12,414 bases of DNA from Saprospiraceae bacterium (GTDB taxonomy: Bacteria; Bacteroidota; Bacteroidia; Chitinophagales; Saprospiraceae). The position numbers and the translations under genes were made by a program. Below the pieces are notes generated by a model. The model saw only the letters and a list, made by a program, of their open reading frames with translations, did no database searches and was not told the origin of the DNA. The DNA lies in NCBI GenBank assembly GCA_020436865.1, contig JAGQXA010000214.1:1-12414 (forward strand), given 5' to 3'. Within the stretch, counting starts at the first letter, position 1; every line of letters starts with the position of its first letter. Below, one piece after another: positions 1 to 7,136 of the stretch.

Positions 1-71
1 ACGCCGTGGCTGCCCGGCCAGACGGGCAGGCCTTCGTGCAGGCTTACCGAGATGTCGATCAGGTGGGTCAT
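1..71 (-). CDS. Cyclase / kynurenine formamidase-like protein (5' end only)
   Basis: The reverse strand starts with ATG at 71 and reads MTHLIDISVSLHEGLPVWPG, then runs off the window after 23 codons. The pattern 'IDIS..LHEG.PVWPG' matches the N-terminus of the cyclase family (PF04199), which includes arylformamidases that hydrolyse N-formylkynurenine and other metal-dependent amide or lactone hydrolases. The HxGxPxWPG stretch is the family's usual opening. The substrate cannot be told from so little sequence. An octamer repeat array begins directly upstream of the start, leaving no room for an ordinary promoter or ribosome binding site next to the ATG. The family call rests on this short motif alone. 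Confidence 0.66.
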   Translation of the reverse strand, partial: MTHLIDISVSLHEGLPVWPGSHG

Positions 72-74
72 TAG

Positions 75-199
75 TTGGGTTATTGGGTTATTGGTTAATT
101 GGGCTATTGGTTAATTGGGCTATTGGTTAATTGGGTTGTTGGTTAATTGGGTTGTTGGTTAATTGGGTTGTTGGTTAATTGGGTTGTTGGGTTGTTGGG
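75..199. repeat. TTGG-rich octamer array, first copy
   Basis: This is a tandem array with a 16 bp period, TTAATTGGG(C/T)(T/A)(A/G)TTGG-like. Six consecutive units start at 95, 111, 127, 143, 159 and 175. Each 16-mer is two related 8 bp units (AATTGGGY and TRTTGGTT). Flanking partial copies extend it to about 75-199. On the coding strand of the gene starting at 71 the array reads as CCAAC/CCAAT/AACCC, almost free of G. Related arrays lie at 1299-1331 and 10387-10479. Confidence 0.92.
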
Positions 200-246
200 G
201 GATGATGCCGGGAATCTGGGGTATCCTGGCGTTGGCTAGAGAGGGG

Positions 247-282
247 GGACCTCTATGAGGTCCTCCGGTGCTCCTTCGGAGC
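247..282. terminator. Two adjacent short hairpins (possible terminator or palindromic element)
   Basis: There are two perfect inverted repeats: GGACCTC-TAT-GAGGTCC at 247-263 and GCTCC-TTC-GGAGC at 270-282. They lie 27-62 bases past the stop of the minus-strand glycosyltransferase gene (309), so they could end its transcript. Neither is followed by a clear U tract on either strand, so an intrinsic terminator is not proven. They may instead be an interspersed palindromic element. The rest of 200-308 holds no coding region that I can support. Confidence 0.4.
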
Positions 283-294
283 AGGGTTTGTTGA

Positions 295-337
295 CCCTTT
301 CACCCTTTTCACCCCTTTCCCCTCTTTTCACCCTTCC
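295..337. repeat. GGGTGAAA-type simple repeat overlapping a gene end
   Basis: The plus strand carries several copies of CCCTTTTCACCC-like 8-10 bp units (TTTCACCC at 299, 308 and 327, and a CCCTTTCCCCTC variant). On the minus strand this reads GGGTGAAAA repeatedly. The array covers the last eight or nine codons of the glycosyltransferase gene ending at 309 and supplies its TGA stop. It differs from the TTGG octamers and the GAAAG heptamers elsewhere in the window. Confidence 0.75.
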
Positions 338-1283
338 CATCATGCACATTCGTATAATCGATCCGCCGATGCTCGTCGTCCGGGTCGGCCTGGGAGTGAA
401 CGTAGCCTTTGGGGTAATAGAAGCGCTCGCGCACCTGATTGTCGAGCAGATAGGATTGCTTGTATCCGCGGTAGGTGCCCCAGAATTGCATCAGGCGGAA
501 GAGCGCGATGCTGCCGGCATTTCTCCACCAAACGCCATCATGCAGGGCCTGTCGCCAGTCGCTCCAGATGTTCTTGGACAGCAAGTTGAGGAAGGTCAGG
601 AAGTTGAAGGTTTCGTGCTTCATGATCAACCGCAGGGCAATGGCTTCGCGGCGATACCGGTTGTAGACGCTCCGCCAGCTCTCCTCGTGTACGTGCACGA
701 TCGTAGCCCGGGCCTGATAGGCGATCCGGTAACCTTTCGCCAGGATCTTCTTGGCCCAGTCGAGGTCTTCCAAACCGGTCAAGGTTTCGTCGTAGGGCTG
801 CTCTTCCCACAGCTTGCGGCGGATAGCGCAGTTGGCATTATTGCAAAAAGGGTGGATCTGGTTCATGGTCGACTCTTCGGGAAACCACTTGGCGAAGATC
901 TGGTGCTCGGAGTAGCGGGTGACTTCATTGCCGCGCTGCTGCCCGTAAACGAGCGCCACCTGCTCGTCTTTGGCAAAGGGCGCCATCATGAGTTCGAGCC
1001 AGTCTTTGTACACCGGATATACATGAGCGCTGGCAAACAAGAGGATGTCGCCCGTCGCGGCGGCGCAGCCCACGTTCAACGCGTATCCGAAAGAGAAATC
1101 CTCCGGCCGGATCGAAATGATCCGGGTCGGAAAGTGTTCGGCAATACTCAGCGTAGCATCTGTCGATCCGCTGTCGACGAGAATGACCTCGACCTCCTGC
1201 AACGTCTGCTCGGCAATACCGGCCAGCAAACGCCCGATGTGCTTTTCCTCGTTCAGGCAGCGGATGATGATCGAGAGTTTCAT
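309..1283 (-). CDS. Family 2 glycosyltransferase (GT-A fold)
   Basis: This 324-residue protein has the family 2 nucleotide-sugar-binding core: an N-terminal beta strand with 'IIIRCLNEE' (residues 5-13), the DSGSTD motif (37-42), and an acidic 'GLEDLDW' motif (170-176) that probably carries the catalytic base. The usual DxD after the third strand is replaced by SAH (85-87), which I recall from a subgroup annotated as rhamnosyltransferase-like. It would transfer a sugar from an activated donor to a glycan acceptor at the cytoplasmic face of the membrane. There is no clear membrane helix. The gene lies 50 bases after the flippase gene, so co-transcription is likely. TATCTTTA at 1288-1295 lies 4 bases before the ATG and could also act as a promoter element. 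The last nine residues (GKGEKRGKG) are translated repeat DNA. Donor and acceptor are unknown. Confidence 0.9.
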   Translation of the reverse strand: MKLSIIIRCLNEEKHIGRLLAGIAEQTLQEVEVILVDSGSTDATLSIAEHFPTRIISIRPEDFSFGYALNVGCAAATGDILLFASAHVYPVYKDWLELMMAPFAKDEQVALVYGQQRGNEVTRYSEHQIFAKWFPEESTMNQIHPFCNNANCAIRRKLWEEQPYDETLTGLEDLDWAKKILAKGYRIAYQARATIVHVHEESWRSVYNRYRREAIALRLIMKHETFNFLTFLNLLSKNIWSDWRQALHDGVWWRNAGSIALFRLMQFWGTYRGYKQSYLLDNQVRERFYYPKGYVHSQADPDDEHRRIDYTNVHDGKGEKRGKG

Positions 1284-1287
1284 GCGG

Positions 1288-1295
1288 TAAAGATA
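1288..1295 (-). promoter_or_regulatory. Possible -7 promoter element (TATCTTTA)
   Basis: TATCTTTA on the minus strand matches seven of eight positions of the Bacteroidota -7 consensus TAnnTTTG and ends 4 bases before the glycosyltransferase ATG. No -33 TTTG is visible at the right distance, because an octamer repeat occupies that stretch. The call is weak. Confidence 0.25.
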
Positions 1296-1298
1296 GTG

Positions 1299-1331
1299 TA
1301 TTGGTTGATTGGGGAATTGGGATATTGGGAG
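1299..1331. repeat. TTGG-rich octamer array, second copy
   Basis: The plus strand reads ATTGGTTGATTGGGG, then AATTGGGATATTGGGA. This is four degenerate units of the octamer family at 75-199, in the same orientation. It fills most of the 50-base gap between the flippase stop (1334) and the glycosyltransferase start (1283). On the coding strand of both genes it reads CCAAT/CCCAAT. Confidence 0.75.
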
Positions 1332-1333
1332 CT

Positions 1334-2848
1334 TTACCTTCTGCGTAACAGCTTCCTGGCCCGCTCCAGGCCCTGCCGGGCCAGATCGTGGAGATCGGGC
1401 GCCAGGTTAAGATAGAGCAGCAGGCTGACGAAGACGGTCGCGATCAGGAGCGACCGCAGGGCGATCGACGTCACCGTGAGCAGGAACCCTTCCCCAAGGT
1501 TCGGGATCATATAACCCAGGCCGAAGGCGAGCGCAGCCACCGCCAGAATACCCAGGGTCGAGCGGCTAAAGGGTTGCATGCCCAGCCGGATCCGCAAAAA
1601 CAGGAATTTGGCCAGGTTGAACAGCACTACCGACAGCAAGGTGGCGAGGGCCGCTCCGGTCATTCCCAACAGCGGGATGAGCCAGAGGTTGTTGAGGATG
1701 TTCAGGCCGGCCAGCATCAGCGTAGCGTAGAAGTTGAACCGGTAATAGCGCGAGTGCTGAATGATGAGACTGTTGATGCCGGTGGCCATGTCGACCACTT
1801 TCCCCAGGCCGAGGAAACACATGACCCAAAGCCCCGTGGCCACCTCCGTGCCGTTGGGCATCAGGGCGAACAGATCGGGCAGCGAGGCCCAGATCAGCAA
1901 GAAGATCAGGAGGCCCACCGCCGTTTGGTTGAGCGACGAGCGTTCGTACAACTCCTGCAAGTGGGGGCGGTCTTCCCGCTTCCAGGAATCGGCCACGATG
2001 GGCGAAGCGATATTGTCGAGGGCTTTGCGCGGAGCGTCGATCACTTCGCTAATGAACAGATTGATCGAATAGATCCCTACGCCTTTCCAGTTCTCGGCGC
2101 CCAGCAACAGCCCGAGCATGAAGATGTCGATCCGGTTGGCCAGAATAAAACCCCAGGTGCCCAGCACGTTGAACAGGGCAAAACTGCCCATCTCCTTCCA
2201 CAGCTTCCGCGTGAGGAAACCCAGATGCGGACGCAACCGCAATTCGCCCAACCAGGCGATATATCCCACGATCCCGGCCAGTACTGCGCCGTAGGCCAGC
2301 AACATTCCGTCGATCACCCAGTTCAGGTCGAGGTAGTGCCAGTACAACAACAGGATCAGGATGGGCAGCGAAAGTTTGATGATCAGCTCGTTGAGCAGGA
2401 AGGGCACCACGATGCGGTGGAAGTTGGAGGCATAGTCGGTAAACAACTGGATGTACAACATCAGCAAGACCAGCGGCACGATGTAGGGCAGGTACTGCAG
2501 GTAATCTTCCGGCTGATCGCGGAAGAAATGGAAAAAGGCGTCGTTGAAACCGGTATAAAGCCCCAGGAAAAGCAGATAACCGGCGCCGGTCCACAGCAAC
2601 AGGAGAAACAGAAAGCCGTTGTGACTCTTCCCTTCGTCGCGAAAGTGCGGGAAATAGCGCACGGCGATCACGTGTCCGCCGAGCAGGAAGAAGTGCGCGA
2701 TCATCAGGGCCGTGTTCTGGATGAAGCGCAGCAGGCCGATCTCCTCCAGCAGCAGGGGGTAGATAAACACCGTGCTGAGGAAGCCGATGCCGATGCCGAA
2801 ATACCGCACGGCGCTTTGCTTGATCCCTTGCCGTTTGATGACGCCCAT
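1334..2848 (-). CDS. Wzx/MATE-like polysaccharide flippase
   Basis: This 504-residue, very hydrophobic protein has roughly 12-14 predicted membrane segments and short polar loops, the size and layout of O-antigen or lipid-linked oligosaccharide flippases of the MOP superfamily. The N-terminus has the typical basic lead followed by a glycine-rich first helix (QSAVRYFGIGIGFLSTVF, residues 11-28). The central segment around 'LFNVLGTWGFILANRID' (about 220-240) resembles the repeat-start helix of this family. The C-terminus ends in a basic tail, RARKLLRRR. It would move undecaprenyl-linked glycan units across the inner membrane. Neighbouring glycosyltransferase and YfhO-type genes fit that job. 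It starts 31 bases after the lectin gene stops, and a -7 promoter-like element lies just before its ATG, so it could be transcribed separately. The glycan it carries cannot be named. Confidence 0.85.
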   Translation of the reverse strand: MGVIKRQGIKQSAVRYFGIGIGFLSTVFIYPLLLEEIGLLRFIQNTALMIAHFFLLGGHVIAVRYFPHFRDEGKSHNGFLFLLLLWTGAGYLLFLGLYTGFNDAFFHFFRDQPEDYLQYLPYIVPLVLLMLYIQLFTDYASNFHRIVVPFLLNELIIKLSLPILILLLYWHYLDLNWVIDGMLLAYGAVLAGIVGYIAWLGELRLRPHLGFLTRKLWKEMGSFALFNVLGTWGFILANRIDIFMLGLLLGAENWKGVGIYSINLFISEVIDAPRKALDNIASPIVADSWKREDRPHLQELYERSSLNQTAVGLLIFLLIWASLPDLFALMPNGTEVATGLWVMCFLGLGKVVDMATGINSLIIQHSRYYRFNFYATLMLAGLNILNNLWLIPLLGMTGAALATLLSVVLFNLAKFLFLRIRLGMQPFSRSTLGILAVAALAFGLGYMIPNLGEGFLLTVTSIALRSLLIATVFVSLLLYLNLAPDLHDLARQGLERARKLLRRR

Positions 2849-2855
2849 AGGTGGG

Positions 2856-2863
2856 CAAAGTTA
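2856..2863 (-). promoter_or_regulatory. Possible -7 promoter element (TAACTTTG)
   Basis: TAACTTTG on the minus strand is a full match to the Bacteroidota -7 consensus TAnnTTTG and ends 7 bases before the flippase ATG. A TTTG lies upstream at 2889-2892, inside the end of the lectin gene, but the 25-base spacing is longer than the usual 19-21. If used, transcription would start at or within a few bases of the ATG, giving a nearly leaderless mRNA. Confidence 0.45.
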
Positions 2864-2879
2864 GGAGGTTTGCGGAATT

Positions 2880-4502
2880 TTACCGCAGCAAATGCAGATC
2901 GCCGGAAAGCCGGTCGCGGTGCCCGTCGCGGAACTCGACCTCGGCTTGCCAGACGTACACGCCTGCCGGGGCTTTCTGCCCGCGGAAGCGGCCGTCCCAG
3001 CCGGATGTCGGATCGTTGGTCGACAGGCCGATGGCCTCGAAAACGAGGTTGCCCCAGCGATCGAAGACCTGCAGGAGTTCGACGACCGACACATCGCCGT
3101 TATCCTGCGGAAAGAAATAGTCGTTGAGGCCGTCGAAATCAGGTGAAAAGGCATTGGGGAAATACACCTGCCGGCAGTCTTCATACTCGAGTTCGACCGA
3201 GCTCGACACCGTTCCGCAGTAGTTGGTGACCGTCACGGCATAGAGGCCGGGACGGCTCACGGTATAGGTAGGCAGTTCGCTGCCGTCCTGCCACTCGTAG
3301 GCAGCCTCCGATCCGCTAAAGGTCGCATCGAGGATCAGCTCGGTTTCCAGGCAAAGGGTGGGGTAGTCGGGAAAAGCGAATTCGGGCTCCGGCACGGCGA
3401 TCACCTCGATCCGGTCGCTGTCGAAGCAGTAGTCGTCGATCGTGACCGTCACCTGATAGTAACCGGTCTGGTCGACGCTCAGGGTCGGCGAGGTGGCGCC
3501 GGTCGACCACTGGTAGGCAGCGCCGGGCGTGGTGGCGTCCAGCAGCAGGGGTGTGTCGGTGCAGATCAGGGTATCGGCGCCCAGTTCCACGAAGGAGGAA
3601 TCGCCGTCGACCAGAATGTAGAGCTGATCGTACACGGGCCGGCCGCATTCGTCGAAAATGGCGACCTGGTAGGTCATCGACTCCGGTGGCGAGGCTACGG
3701 GATTGGGCGAATAGGGATCGCTGAGGTAATCAGGGGGCGTCCATTCGTAGCTGACCCCGCCGGTGACGTGCAACTGCACTTCCCCGTTGGGACAGAGGAC
3801 GACATCTTCGAGCTGGTCGAGGAAGGTGGTGTAGGTGAAACAGACCTCGTGGTTGTTGTTCAGAGCGCCGGTGCCCGAGGTGAAGCCCCAGAAAACCAGC
3901 GGATCGCCGCCGAAGATCTGGTCGACCAGATCGTAATACAAGCTCAGGCGCAACTCGCAATCGAAGTAAATGGCCAAATGCTGCAGCGTTGCGTCCCAGC
4001 TGACGCCCAATTCGTGAGAGACGCAATCTTCGATGTTGGCGTCGGCCGGACTGGCCTGCACAGGTCCTGCCAGATTCGCAGTGGAGTTGTGGTTGAGATT
4101 GCCGTCGCGGATGATGGCGATGTGATCGAAAGTCGGATCGCCGAGGTCGAAGTTCTGGTAGGTGTCGAACTCGATGCCCAGCGAAGGAGCGATATTCTGG
4201 AAGCCGATCCCGCCGCCGGCCCCGCCGAGCGAAGTGCTGACCGGCTGGAAGCCGAACACGATCCCGTCGGCTCCGTCGATATCCTTGCAGCCCAGGTAGA
4301 TGTCCATGACCACTTCGAACGATTGGCTCAGATCGATCTTTTCCAGATTCCAGATCGAGCCCGACGACCAGTTGACGTCGGGCGTCAGGCGGTAGCAGCT
4401 GTCGTTGAGTTGTACCGTGCTGCCGTTGAGCTGGAATTGGCCAGACGAGGAGGTCGCTGCCAACAGCATGATCAAGGCCGTTCCGTACCTCCGGATGCTC
4501 AT
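2880..4502 (-). CDS. Secreted legume-lectin-like protein with Ig-like repeats and T9SS sorting domain
   Basis: This is a 540-residue exported protein. Residues 1-21 are a signal peptide (basic MSIRRYG, hydrophobic core, SSSGQ end). Residues about 23-230 form an L-type (legume) lectin domain: 'DGADGIVFGF' (76-85), 'GIEFDTYQNFD' (109-119) with Asp122 and His127, and 'GFTSGTG' (206-212). These supply the usual Ca/Mn and sugar ligands (Asp79, Glu111, Asp113, Asn117, Asp122, His127). Two or three Ig/PKD-like modules follow (about 236-440), each with a 'LCPNG', 'ICTDT' or 'LCLET' opening and Y(E/Q)W core. The C-terminus (about 446-540: 'YFPNAFSPDFDGLND', 'VFDRWGNLVFE', 'GWDGRFRG', 'PAGVYVW') is the gliding-motility-associated type B sorting domain, so export by type IX secretion is expected. 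The start at 4502 overlaps the upstream stop as ATGA. The ligand is unknown; I infer cell-surface or exopolymer glycan. Confidence 0.92.
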   Translation of the reverse strand: MSIRRYGTALIMLLAATSSSGQFQLNGSTVQLNDSCYRLTPDVNWSSGSIWNLEKIDLSQSFEVVMDIYLGCKDIDGADGIVFGFQPVSTSLGGAGGGIGFQNIAPSLGIEFDTYQNFDLGDPTFDHIAIIRDGNLNHNSTANLAGPVQASPADANIEDCVSHELGVSWDATLQHLAIYFDCELRLSLYYDLVDQIFGGDPLVFWGFTSGTGALNNNHEVCFTYTTFLDQLEDVVLCPNGEVQLHVTGGVSYEWTPPDYLSDPYSPNPVASPPESMTYQVAIFDECGRPVYDQLYILVDGDSSFVELGADTLICTDTPLLLDATTPGAAYQWSTGATSPTLSVDQTGYYQVTVTIDDYCFDSDRIEVIAVPEPEFAFPDYPTLCLETELILDATFSGSEAAYEWQDGSELPTYTVSRPGLYAVTVTNYCGTVSSSVELEYEDCRQVYFPNAFSPDFDGLNDYFFPQDNGDVSVVELLQVFDRWGNLVFEAIGLSTNDPTSGWDGRFRGQKAPAGVYVWQAEVEFRDGHRDRLSGDLHLLR

Positions 4503-7033
4503 TTTTTCTTGCGCTTCCGGGCTGTTCCGCTCGCCTTGGCCCCGGTCGCCTCCTTTTCCGGCGCCACGGGCAGTTGATCCGGTTCGGGCGCTGTGCCTCC
4601 CTGCCGGAAGAACAGGAACACGCCGCCGATCGCCGCCAGCAGCACCAGCCAGGAGGTGGCCGTCGTAATGGTTTCGCCGGTGTAGTACGAGCGCGGTTCG
4701 AAGATCATCTTCAACTCGCGGTTCTGGCCCGCCGGCAGGCGCGCCGCCCGCAGCAGGAAGTCGACCTTGATGAACGGATCCATCTTTTCGCCGTCGAGGT
4801 AGAGCGACCAGCCCTTGGAGGGCGGATAGTAAACTTCCGAAAAGACAGCCAGTTGTTCGACGGCCGTCGAATAGCGGTAGATCATGGTGTCGGGATGATA
4901 ATGCACCAGCTCGATGCTGGCCGTCGTGTCGACCTGCTCGGGCAGTCCTTGCAGGTAATCGGCGTACTGCTCCTGCACAATGGCAGTGGTGGCCGGGTCG
5001 AAATCGGCCAGGGCGGCAATTTCGGCGTCGCCATCGGGCACCTGCTGTATTTGCCGGACAAACCACGCATTGCCCAGGGCCATCGGGTTGATCTGGGCCT
5101 GGTCGCTCGGACCGATAAAGTACTTGGCATTGAGCATGCCGTAGATGTGCATGCTCTTGTTCGGATCACCCAGGTAGCGCTCGATCATCTCCTGATAACG
5201 CATCAGCTTGGCGGCGTGGTAGCCGCCCATGCTCTTGTGGTGGTAGGAAGTCAGGGCGTTGGTCCACGGATTGCGGCGAAAATCGGCCACTCGATAGTGC
5301 AGGGCGGGATCTTGCATGATCTGCTCGTCCGTCGGGGTCGGGGAGGTGATCTGCGCCTTGTCGGAGGGACGGATGAAGTCGTCGGTGCTCACGAAGCGGC
5401 GGTCGACGATCCATAGATCGAGCAGGATGATCAACCCGACCCCAATGGCCATATTGCGGGCGCTTACGCCTTTTCGCAACGACAGCCACAGCAGGGCGAA
5501 GGCGGCGCCCGCAAAGAGGAAAGAGCGCAGGGCGTCGCTGTAGAGCAGACCGGCCCGGTCGGCGGCCAGGGCGTTGGCCAGATCGCCCGGGATCGTGGGG
5601 TCGTCGGTACCGAAACCGGCCGAATGGGCCAGAACGATGCCGATCAGCAGGAGGCCGGCGAAGGTCCCTCCGGCGTAGTAGAGCGCCTTGCGCTTTTCGC
5701 CGATGGTCTTGTCGGCGCCCAGAAAGGCCTGCAGGCCGAGCATACCCAGGATCACCACGAAGAAGTTGGTCACGTCGAGCGCCATGGTCACCGCCCGGAA
5801 CTTGCTGTAAAGCGGGAAGTAGTCGAAAAGGAAGTAATTAAGGGCCGAAAAGTGTTTGCCCCAGGCCATCATGATCGTCAGGGCGGTGGCCGTCAGGAGC
5901 CAGACCTTCAGCGGTCGCTTGACCAGGAAAGCGCCCAGCAGGAAGAGGAACACGAGTACGGCGCCGAAGTACACGGGGCCGCCGACGAAGGGCTGTTCGC
6001 CCCAGTAGTGCGAGGAATACGCCTGCGCCAGTTGGTTGGCCAGCTCCGGATTGCTGGAGTTGATGCGTTGCAAGACCTTGACCGTCTCCGAGCTGCGATC
6101 GGCGGCAAAGCTCTCGTTGCTGGTTCCGCCCATGTAGTTCGGGATCATCAGCGAAAAGGTCTCCAGCAGGCCGTAGCTCCAGCCGAAGGCATATTCTTTC
6201 GAAAGTCCGCCCTCTCCGGCCAAGGAGCCCGTCGAGGAAGTCTTCTGCGTCAGTTCCGACTTGCCGCGGATCGTTTCCTGCGAGTATTCATAGGTCGTCC
6301 AAAGCCGGCTGGTATTGGTAGCGAAGGCGATCCCGACGGCCAACACCAGTATGCCGGCAGCCGTGGCGAAGCGGGGCAGGGCCTTTTGCCGGATGGCATA
6401 GCCCAGCATGACCAATCCGAGTACGCCGGCCATCAGCAGGAAGTAGTAGGTGATCTGCACGTGGTTGGCGTACATCTGCAGGCTCATGAACAGGGCGGTC
6501 AAGGTGCCTCCGAGCAGGTATTTTCCGCGGAAGGTCAACAGTATGCCGGCGATCGTGGGCGCCATATAAGCCAGGGCGATCACCTTGGTCGAGTGGCCGG
6601 CCAGTACGAGGTCCATAAAATGTGTGGAAAGCCCGAACCCGACGGCGCCCGCCACCGCTATACGCCAGTCGACCCGCAACACGATCAACAGGAAGTATAC
6701 GCCCGCCATCATCAGGAGGATGCCGGTATGCGGGGGCGACATAGTGTTCCCCAGCAGGAACGCCTTGAACACATACTGGAGCACGTTGCCGGTCTGGTAC
6801 AGGATCTGGTAGGCCGGCATGCCGGCAAACATGGAATTCGTCCAGAGCGGATACTCGCCCGTTTGCGCCTCCACCTTTCGCATTTCGGCCTGCATGCCGA
6901 GGGCCTGAATGTTGTCGGACTGTTGTAGTACCTTTCCTTCGAAGACGGCGGGGCTGAAATAGATGAAGGAGACCGCCATCAGGATCAGGTAAGCGATCAG
7001 GTGGGGGAGGAGTTTCTTGACCGTTGGGTTCAT
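4499..7033 (-). CDS. YfhO-family polytopic membrane protein (GT-C-like)
   Basis: This 844-residue protein has about 13 membrane helices and a large non-membrane region near residues 590-780, before a last helix at about 785-808 and a lysine-rich tail (ARKRKKK). It matches the Bacteroidota form of the YfhO family (PF09586): 'VLQQSDNIQALGM' (35-47), 'PLWTNSMFAGMPAYQI' (62-77), 'GHSTKVIALAYMAP' (146-159), then 'YEYSQETIRGKSEL' and 'SYHHKSMGGYHAAKL' further on. Family members have a GT-C glycosyltransferase-like fold. Gram-positive YfhO takes part in glycosylating teichoic acid; the role in Bacteroidota is not settled. Asp40 near the first loop is the candidate acidic site. ATG at 7033 was chosen because the frame upstream, to 7282, is antisense to the divergent glycosyltransferase and repeat DNA. 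Its stop overlaps the lectin gene start, which indicates coupled translation. Confidence 0.88.
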   Translation of the reverse strand: MNPTVKKLLPHLIAYLILMAVSFIYFSPAVFEGKVLQQSDNIQALGMQAEMRKVEAQTGEYPLWTNSMFAGMPAYQILYQTGNVLQYVFKAFLLGNTMSPPHTGILLMMAGVYFLLIVLRVDWRIAVAGAVGFGLSTHFMDLVLAGHSTKVIALAYMAPTIAGILLTFRGKYLLGGTLTALFMSLQMYANHVQITYYFLLMAGVLGLVMLGYAIRQKALPRFATAAGILVLAVGIAFATNTSRLWTTYEYSQETIRGKSELTQKTSSTGSLAGEGGLSKEYAFGWSYGLLETFSLMIPNYMGGTSNESFAADRSSETVKVLQRINSSNPELANQLAQAYSSHYWGEQPFVGGPVYFGAVLVFLFLLGAFLVKRPLKVWLLTATALTIMMAWGKHFSALNYFLFDYFPLYSKFRAVTMALDVTNFFVVILGMLGLQAFLGADKTIGEKRKALYYAGGTFAGLLLIGIVLAHSAGFGTDDPTIPGDLANALAADRAGLLYSDALRSFLFAGAAFALLWLSLRKGVSARNMAIGVGLIILLDLWIVDRRFVSTDDFIRPSDKAQITSPTPTDEQIMQDPALHYRVADFRRNPWTNALTSYHHKSMGGYHAAKLMRYQEMIERYLGDPNKSMHIYGMLNAKYFIGPSDQAQINPMALGNAWFVRQIQQVPDGDAEIAALADFDPATTAIVQEQYADYLQGLPEQVDTTASIELVHYHPDTMIYRYSTAVEQLAVFSEVYYPPSKGWSLYLDGEKMDPFIKVDFLLRAARLPAGQNRELKMIFEPRSYYTGETITTATSWLVLLAAIGGVFLFFRQGGTAPEPDQLPVAPEKEATGAKASGTARKRKKK

Positions 7034-7040
7034 GAAGGTA

Positions 7041-7074
7041 GATGAAAGATGAAAGATGATAGACGAAAGACGAG
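7041..7074. repeat. GNNGAAA heptamer array, first copy
   Basis: This is a tandem 7 bp repeat on the plus strand: GATGAAA, GATGAAA, GATGATA, GACGAAA, then a partial GACGAG. It begins 8 bases from the ATG of the YfhO-family gene, so that gene's leader would be a pyrimidine-rich CTTTCATCTTTCATC stretch. The last ten bases (GAAAGACGAG, 7065-7074) recur exactly at 7939-7948. Confidence 0.85.
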
Positions 7075-7122
7075 CGGGCTGGCCGCGGGAGGTGAAGGTA
7101 CGCAATTTTGAAAACTTTCCCC

Positions 7123-7130
7123 TAGCTTTG
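7123..7130 (+). promoter_or_regulatory. Possible -7 promoter element (TAGCTTTG)
   Basis: TAGCTTTG is a full match to the Bacteroidota -7 consensus TAnnTTTG and ends 6 bases before the ATG at 7137. The nearest upstream TTTG (7107-7110) is only 12 bases away, shorter than the usual spacing. Use of this element would give a leaderless or nearly leaderless transcript. It also supports 7137 as the start over an upstream in-frame ATG at 7056. Confidence 0.45.
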
Positions 7131-7136
7131 CGGCCG

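Noticed and set aside
75..199. Regularly spaced repeats that might be a CRISPR array
   Set aside because: Units are 8/16 bp and directly tandem, with no unique spacers and no cas genes nearby.
255..1415. Plus-strand open frame (386 codons) antisense to the glycosyltransferase
   Set aside because: It begins in hairpin and repeat DNA and has no recognisable motif, while the minus strand has clear GT2 motifs.
1388..3127. Long plus-strand open frame (579 codons) antisense to the flippase
   Set aside because: Its translation is a Gln/Glu/His/Asp-rich string with no domain, as expected from the complement of a hydrophobic, GC-rich gene. The minus strand encodes a convincing membrane protein.
4503..5066. 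N-terminal extension of the lectin gene up to 5066
   Set aside because: This part is an out-of-frame reading of the YfhO-family C-terminus. A proper signal peptide begins at 4502.
5624..6928. Plus-strand open frame (434 codons) antisense to the YfhO-family gene
   Set aside because: Gln/Gly/His-rich low-information translation; the opposite strand encodes conserved YfhO motifs throughout.
7056..7136. Upstream ATG for the plus-strand glycosyltransferase
   Set aside because: The added 27 residues come from heptamer-repeat and promoter sequence; GT2 similarity begins at 7137.
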